Positions 58,231-64,000 of a stretch of 64,000 nucleotides of DNA are shown here, one piece after another. This DNA comes from Rhabditophanes sp. KR3021. Its lineage: Eukaryota > Nematoda > Chromadorea > Rhabditida > Alloionematidae. Under the pieces are notes generated by a model that saw only the letters and a program-made list of their open reading frames with translations, did no database searches and was not told the DNA's origin. Positions within the stretch are counted from its first letter, which is position 1; every line of letters starts with the position of its first letter. The stretch is taken from the NCBI GenBank assembly GCA_963281155.1, contig CAUJLY010000006.1, positions 992,001-1,056,000 of the forward strand, written 5' to 3'. A program made the translations under genes and the position numbers.

Positions 58231-59046
58231 TTTAGAATAAATGGAAGACGTTTAATAAAAATGAGAATTATAAGTTCGGAATAAATGTGCATGCTCGTAT
58301 ATATGCAAAAAATTTATAAAACAGTTTCATAAGATTAAAGCCTGGCACATCATATGGTAAGTTACAAAGCAGTGTGCGTTGATGGCGCCAAAGATTTTTA
58401 GTTTATTGAGATTTTAATAGAGTCTGATATTATAGAAAGTACAACTATTGCTGTCATTAAAATAGTCAATTATGAGTATCAACCAGCAGATATTTGTATA
58501 AACAACAAAGTCAAGTCGTTTATAGCAAAATAAATTTAGCCATAAGTTAGAATTCAATGTTTTTAAAATAATCATAATCAATCTTGAAAAATGTTATGTG
58601 CAATTAAAATAAAACAGATATATTTAGTAGAAAATATAATAGGAAACTACATATTTATAAAATAGTGAAATAAACATTTTCAAACATGAAACGTTAATTA
58701 AACTCGTTTAGTTGTTGTTAATTATTCTGATATATTCTCTAGCACGATTTTTCTTCTTTTATCAGTCCATTTTATGATAAAATGCTGTGATTGATAAGAA
58801 GCATCTAAAATCAAGTGCTTATCTAGTGTAGTTAGAAACAAAAAGAACTTTTAATCTTGTAATAATGCTTTTTTTTCAAAAACGGTTTAAAACATACTTT
58901 AATCAAATATTTATTAAACTTAAATTAAGATAAAATTTGTGACATAAGTTAATCGCTGTGTTTTACCAAATTTTTTTAAGTTTTATTCAAAAATTTGTAA
59001 ATAACTTAGGTAACAACAGGTATGGATATTTTTCTAAATAAGTACT
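58231..59046. other. Intergenic
   Basis: Nothing supported. Confidence 0.5.
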
Positions 59047-60549
59047 TTAATTTGGCTTCCTTTGATTAAAGCCAGTCAAATAGCCATAAGCATTATAAGA
59101 CCCATTGACTTTTTTACAAATTACAAAAGCTACATAATTTCCATCATTTTCAATCGTATGTAATCCATACCCTTTCATTTGTACAATAAATTGTGCATAT
59201 TGCATTTTAAAAAATGGGAGAAATTTACGTTCATATTTTAAAGTACTAATGTTATGTCCATCTATTTTGATGATATCAGGATTACTACCAATGGCATCAG
59301 CATACAATTCAAGAATACAATCTTTCGCTAAGATGTGAAATTGTGTTTTTCCTGTTACCCATTCACTTGTACTTGGAACGTAATGCATGAAATGTCCATC
59401 GGCTGTAGAATTATCCTGTTCAAAAGTAGATCCAAATCTGTTTGTAGACATTTGACCGTCATAAGTCGAAAATGCAGCTGATTGTTTACCCATTAACGAA
59501 ATTTGAGTATAGCCCATTTTGTCTACAACTTGTTCACTACCTTGAACATTATTTGTATCCTCGTACACAGTTATTTTTGAAATTGCATTGCAGTTTATGC
59601 CTGAATTGGGTGGAGAAAGATGTAATCTTGTCGTAAAATGACTTGTAATCATTCTTTGATCTGGTGCTAATAATGATGAGTTACATCCAATTGGTTGAGA
59701 TGCAATTGGCATAAACTGAACAAAATCTCCATAACAATAAATTCCGCATGAACCATCTAAATTACTTGTCGTGGTCAATGGTGCTTCGAATGATAACATT
59801 ACTTTAGAACTGGTTGTAATAGCAATTGACGTATTCCAATCTGATGTGATTGGACTATCATTAATTGACTTGAACCAACTGCTAATATAACGCTGATTTT
59901 GCCCAAGAGTCATATCATATTGGACAGTTTTATTTGAAAATAATGCACCGTTTACATACCCAACAATGTTCACACTAATAGAACCTTCTTTATTAACAGG
60001 TAAAATTGCGACTGTACCTTTTTCATAATAATCTGACTTAGGCATTGCAAAAGTATATTGCGTACCTGCATTCTTCAACGAAGGTATCAAAAATTGATCT
60101 CCCCATGCATTAACTGGATCACCGATTTTACCGATAAGTTTGACTTCTTCGGTACATGAAGCAAATACTCGGAAATCTTTGGTACTTCCATTATAAAATT
60201 GACTTCCATGATAACCAAATCTAACAACAACTTCCTTGATGTTTAAAGTGAACTAAAAATATAAATTATGTGCTTGGTAATGGCTATTTACCTCATTCGT
60301 TTTTCCGTATATAGCCTTTTCTTGAAGTACAACAACTTGAAAATCTGAGTTTTGTGTATACTTAAAAGAACATACACTGTCATTGTAGGATGGAATCACT
60401 ATTACAGTCGTTGTTGCAGCGGTGGACAAGTCCAGAAAATTTTCATAAAGAAATGCAAACACAAACTCTTTGCCATCAGAATCAGCAGTATTTGCTTTAT
60501 TAAAGAAGAATCCACTAATTAAAAGCACAATAATGTATTTGATCAACAT
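59047..60549 (-). CDS. Secreted IgGFc-binding-domain-like protein, copy 3
   Basis: Exons 60549-60292 (86 codons) and 60252-59047 give 487 residues. Signal peptide up to ANTA; SDGKEFVFAFLYE, TVIVIPSYNDS, CTEEVKLIGK, CGIYCYGDF, APDQRMITSHFTTRLHLSPP, DGHFMHYVPS..EWVTGKTQF and a C-terminal TGFNQRK follow in the same order as in copy 2. Gene structure is identical to copy 2 (38357), so these two are closest relatives; copy 1 has two extra introns. Extracellular; partner unknown. Confidence 0.75.
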
Positions 60550-60590
60550 ATTAAATTGAAACTAATGACATATTAATAAGCAAAATAATT

Positions 60591-60598
60591 GATTTATA
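60591..60598 (-). promoter_or_regulatory. TATA-like element of the third IgGFc-like gene
   Basis: TATAAATC on the minus strand, 41 bases before the ATG at 60549. Confidence 0.4.
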
Positions 60599-61728
60599 TT
60601 ATTATTTTTACTTATCGTAGAGATCAAAGATTTTTATTAATTACCAATTATTTTGTTATAGATGAGGAATACGTATCACGTGATTATGGCGTTGTATATT
60701 AATGTATAATAAATTAGCTATCTATCTTTAATCGTTAATCTCTGTCTAACAATAATGATTAAGAAGGCTAAAAATTAGATAAAATATATTATTAGCTACC
60801 ACTATTTTTAGCCCTTTATTAGGCTACTTCATGGTAAATTATTAATTGAGTAAGGATTATTTTTATAACTGCACTACAAAAATTGTGTTATCAAATTTGA
60901 TTTTATATATTAGATACAAAAGTCACATCTTTCAATTAGTATATGTACACACATCTAAAACAGTTTGCAAGGTACAAACTTGAAATTTATTTTATTACAT
61001 GATTGGTCCTTTGTAAATTTGTAATATTTAAAAAATTGACATAAATGGCGCTTGTTAAATACAATTAATTATTGAATAAATGTGTATATATTATATAATA
61101 AATCAAAAACAAAAGATACTAGTAAATGAATTTCCTGAATTATATTCCTTAATGGAATCGGCAAGTGTTTTTATCAACCTGTGGTTCAATAAGTTTTGGA
61201 GCAGAAGTAAATTGACGGATTGAATATATTTAACTCATCACCTAACTGGAGTATTGTAGCTTGGTTACAGAAACGACCACTTAAATAGTTGGTACGGAAA
61301 ATAGAGTGACAACGTTGCGATCATGTGCTCATTTATAGGTTTCATTTAAAAATTGATAAGATCTTGAGATTAATGTTAAGCGATTTTTGTGTTTAAATTC
61401 TTTTGAAACATCTTTGCCAAGTGGTGAAATACCCCTCCATCTCTATGATCAGGGTTCAAATATAATAAGTCAGTCATTGAGCCTTAAATATTATAAATAT
61501 GATAATTAATTTGTCGTTGCTATACAAATCTGTCTCATTACTCCAAATCAGAATAACAATTCAACGTAAATTGTATGAAAACTTTTTTGTTTGTCTGATT
61601 TAATTAATGCTCTAACATCAATTTGTCGAGGAAATGTTTACCATTATAATATTAAAAACATTTAATGAATTATATAAACGTCTGTTTCCTTTTGTAACTT
61701 CTATTATTTCCTGACTTTTGTAAAACTT
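60599..61728. other. Intergenic
   Basis: Divergent promoter region between copy 3 and the receptor that follows; no gene seen. Confidence 0.5.
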
Positions 61729-61738
61729 ATATAAAAGG
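61729..61738 (+). promoter_or_regulatory. TATA box of the 61777 receptor
   Basis: TATATAAAAGG-type box, 38 bases before the ATG. Confidence 0.5.
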
Positions 61739-61776
61739 TAAATGAAATTGAAGACATTTTCATTACCTAGAATAAA

Positions 61777-62841
61777 ATGCTTTCCATCAGTACTATTTTT
61801 AACATTTCAATCTTTTGCTTGTCCATGATTTCAAATACTTTAGTATTGTCCATGTATTCACATTTCAAGGTGGCTGGAAAAATGGAACCAGGAATTGTTG
61901 TAATATTTTTGCAAACCATTACAGATGTGTTATTTTCAACTACATCATTACTTTTTCATAGTGAAGTCATTTATCAAAATAATTATGTGTCGTTTTGCTT
62001 TGTTTATCTCAAAGATTTAAACTTGTCCCAGACAGCTAATGCCGTTCTACTTTTTATATACGTAAACTCGTTGAACTTCAATTTCTTCACGGTAACATTG
62101 ACAATTTGGGCAAGATATTTGACCATAGCCAGTAAACATCAAATGACTGTAGAAAGACCATTGTGGATCTTTTTTGCAAACATTATAATATGTTCCATTT
62201 TGACGGCATTTGTTGTTTTTTATGGCATCGATCAAACGGCTGATCCATACATTATTTCAAAATATTACAAATCCAATAACATCACAAGTGAATACATAAC
62301 ATCCTCAAGCACATCAATTTCCTTTAAGTCAAATGAATGGAATTTTATAATAGGCTTAATACCTGTTTGTCTCTACATCAACGGCAATATGACAACAATC
62401 TTTCAGTATTTAGTAAAATACAGAAAAAACATGAAATCTCAATTTCAATTCATGAGCGCCAAAACAAGAACACTCGGAAATGACTTTTTCAAAATATTAG
62501 TCTTGCAGCTTTGTGCTCCGCTGTGTTTACACTTTGCCCCGATTCTTTTATACGTGGCAATTATTTTATTAAAGCTAAATTTTGTTTCCTTCGGATCTAT
62601 AGCACTCCAATTGTCCAGTACAGTTCCTTTTTTAAATCCTATTTTTTTCCTTTTGTTTTTGACCAAATCAAGGAATATTATGAAAATGAGAATTAGAAGA
62701 ATAACAAACTTTCTATTCTGCGGTAATAGTATATTGGATCATCTAAATAGTACTGTTGTATCACCATCGATTGTGCCAAAGACATTTTTTGCTTCTTCAA
62801 AACCAAATGTTTCAACTATTATAAATAAGAATGTAGTTTAG
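61777..62841 (+). CDS. Str-superfamily chemoreceptor (7TM GPCR)
   Basis: Single exon, 354 residues, seven hydrophobic segments. TIWARYLTIASKH follows helix 3, SAKTRTLGNDFFKILVLQLCAP connects to helix 6 as in the Str superfamily (str/srd/srj), and FLNPIFFLLFLTKSRN ends helix 7. A long serine/threonine-rich tail (SPSIVPKTFFASSKPNVS) could carry phosphorylation sites. Most C. elegans relatives have many introns; this gene has none. A truncated, frameshifted cousin is convergent at 63003-63490. Ligand unknown. Confidence 0.75.
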   Translation: MLSISTIFNISIFCLSMISNTLVLSMYSHFKVAGKMEPGIVVIFLQTITDVLFSTTSLLFHSEVIYQNNYVSFCFVYLKDLNLSQTANAVLLFIYVNSLNFNFFTVTLTIWARYLTIASKHQMTVERPLWIFFANIIICSILTAFVVFYGIDQTADPYIISKYYKSNNITSEYITSSSTSISFKSNEWNFIIGLIPVCLYINGNMTTIFQYLVKYRKNMKSQFQFMSAKTRTLGNDFFKILVLQLCAPLCLHFAPILLYVAIILLKLNFVSFGSIALQLSSTVPFLNPIFFLLFLTKSRNIMKMRIRRITNFLFCGNSILDHLNSTVVSPSIVPKTFFASSKPNVSTIINKNVV

Positions 62842-63002
62842 CTAATCACTTTTGTATAAATATCTAAAAATTGTAAAGCAGTTGCTTAAATATAAATAAA
62901 TATTTTCTCAAAGATACTATAAATTGTTAAAATATAAAGTTACATTGTTTATCATAAACAAACAATTTGTCTCATTAATCTAAATAAAATTTCAATAACA
63001 AA

Positions 63003-63490
63003 TTATATTATATTAGAAGGATTTACTTGTGAATCCATAACATAGTAACATGTAAATCCAATTAAGCTTGTAACAATTAAAAATGTGAGTAGTAAGGCTC
63101 CAACAACATGTTTTCTTCGTATATTATATGTTCCACTAATTGACAAATAACGAATAAAGATAATTAATGACACCATGCTATAATTATAGTAGTATGACGT
63201 TAAAAATATAAAAATGAATGTTGAGTACAGATGAAAGGGTAAGTCCATATCGTTGAAAAAACCAGCAAACATGTACAATAATCATCAACGACTATTAGCT
63301 CTATTCTAAAGATACAGCTTGCAATTGACCATAATATGTCTGTTATATATTGAAAAAATGTAATTAAAATTACTGTAATTGCAACTCCATCGCCTTTAAA
63401 ATGTTTAAATAAGGATAGAGCGGCTAAGTTGGAGATAATTGAAATACAAAAAAGTATCGAATAAGGAATAGATCCGTAATAGTCAATCAT
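63003..63490 (-). pseudogene. Truncated, frameshifted Str-type receptor
   Basis: From the ATG at 63490 the frame covers helices 1-2 (FCISIISNLAALSLFKHFKG, YITDILWSI) to about 63280, where the frame changes. The second frame continues STFIFIFLTSYYYNYSM, IRYLSISGTYNIRRKH and YYVMDSQVNPSNI, then stops. It parallels the intact gene at 61777 (LSMYSHFK, ITDVLFS, ARYLTIASKH, GIDQTADPYI). Helices 5-7 are missing. Not functional. Confidence 0.7.
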
Positions 63491-64000
63491 TTTACAAGGG
63501 AAGTAAATTTCAAATAAATTTCAAAGTCTTTCATAAGGATAACAATACTTTTGTCTATATTAATAACATTTTGTAAATCAAATGGCACAGTTTATTTTGA
63601 AATAATAAAAAAGTACATCACTTGAAATTAACACGAACCATTTTTGATTGTGGGGTGAAAATATGTTTTTAGTACGTTTAATTTTTCTTTAAAACGCTTA
63701 TTATTTAATTGTGCCTTGATTGATATTTAAAGAGTAAATGTCAAAAATAATATTAAACACGTAATCTAAAAAACAAAGTCTATAAAATTAATAGTTTGAT
63801 ACTAAACAGTCTTTTATGAATATTTGGAATTTTTTATACTTCACTAAAATAGCTCTCAAAGACGGCTAGCAATTTATTAAATCAAATAAATTTAAACAAT
63901 CAAATTATTTATTTCAAATCTAATATGATAGTAATAGAAAAAACATAGACATTATTTTAGTTGAAATAAATATTAAAATAAAATGTAAATTAAAATGTGG
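63491..64000. other. Intergenic to the window end
   Basis: Nothing supported. Confidence 0.5.

Noticed and set aside
1..64000. CRISPR arrays, bacterial operons, integrated phage or virus
   Set aside because: No regular repeat-spacer arrays, no ribosome-binding-site pattern and no viral genes; genes have spliceosomal introns and nematode families.

Overview
This window is nuclear DNA from a nematode. It is strongly AT-rich. Its genes have few or no introns, and most introns are 38-60 bases long with GT...AG ends. The gene families are those expected of a nematode: seven-transmembrane chemoreceptors of the Srx, Srt and Srv/Str types, SXP/RAL-2, saposin-like, ShKT, three-finger and IgGFc-binding-like secreted proteins, a UDP-glucuronosyltransferase and an MRP-type ABC transporter. 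I cannot name the species. The composition and compact introns would fit a tylenchine (clade IV) lineage, but that is inference. Nothing bacterial or viral was seen.

Layout. 1-5.7 kb: the end of a receptor gene, a three-finger secreted protein, an IgGFc-like gene and a broken cysteine-rich exon. 5.8-9.6 kb: a decayed LRR-like gene, an SXP/RAL-2 gene with a relic beside it, and a C-terminal SKP1 fragment. 9.9-18 kb: a receptor cluster with three intact Srx-like genes, one two-exon Str-type gene and two C-terminal receptor fragments. 19.6-35.6 kb: a block in which every intact gene is on the minus strand: UGT, an Srt receptor, a six-exon ABCC/MRP transporter, gamma-glutamyltransferase, a small unknown gene and a saposin-like gene. 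36-46 kb: relics of LRR-like, ankyrin-like and F-box genes around an intact IgGFc-like gene, one intact LRR-like gene, a U6-like sequence and an unknown secreted protein. 46.6-54 kb: tRNA-Leu, two tandem Srv-like receptors, a dead receptor, tRNA-Lys and another Srt receptor. 54-64 kb: a Tc1/mariner relic, an ShKT gene, a UGT relic, a decayed LRR-like gene, a third IgGFc-like gene, an intact Str-type receptor and a truncated cousin of it.

How the genes fit together. UGT (conjugation), MRP (export of conjugates) and gamma-glutamyltransferase (breakdown of glutathione and its conjugates) lie within 14 kb on one strand and together resemble a detoxification neighbourhood. The receptors and the secreted proteins (IgGFc-like, SXP, saposin, ShKT, three-finger) are typical fast-evolving environment-facing families. 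Nearly every such family here has at least one dead copy nearby, so this looks like a chromosome region of rapid gene birth and death. Several secreted-protein genes share a TATA box about 40-50 bases before the ATG. Several genes instead show a splice-acceptor-like site directly before the start codon, as expected for spliced-leader trans-splicing.

Exon joins were worked out by hand from GT/AG sites, reading frame and similarity between copies in the window. No database was searched, so family names rest on recognised motifs.
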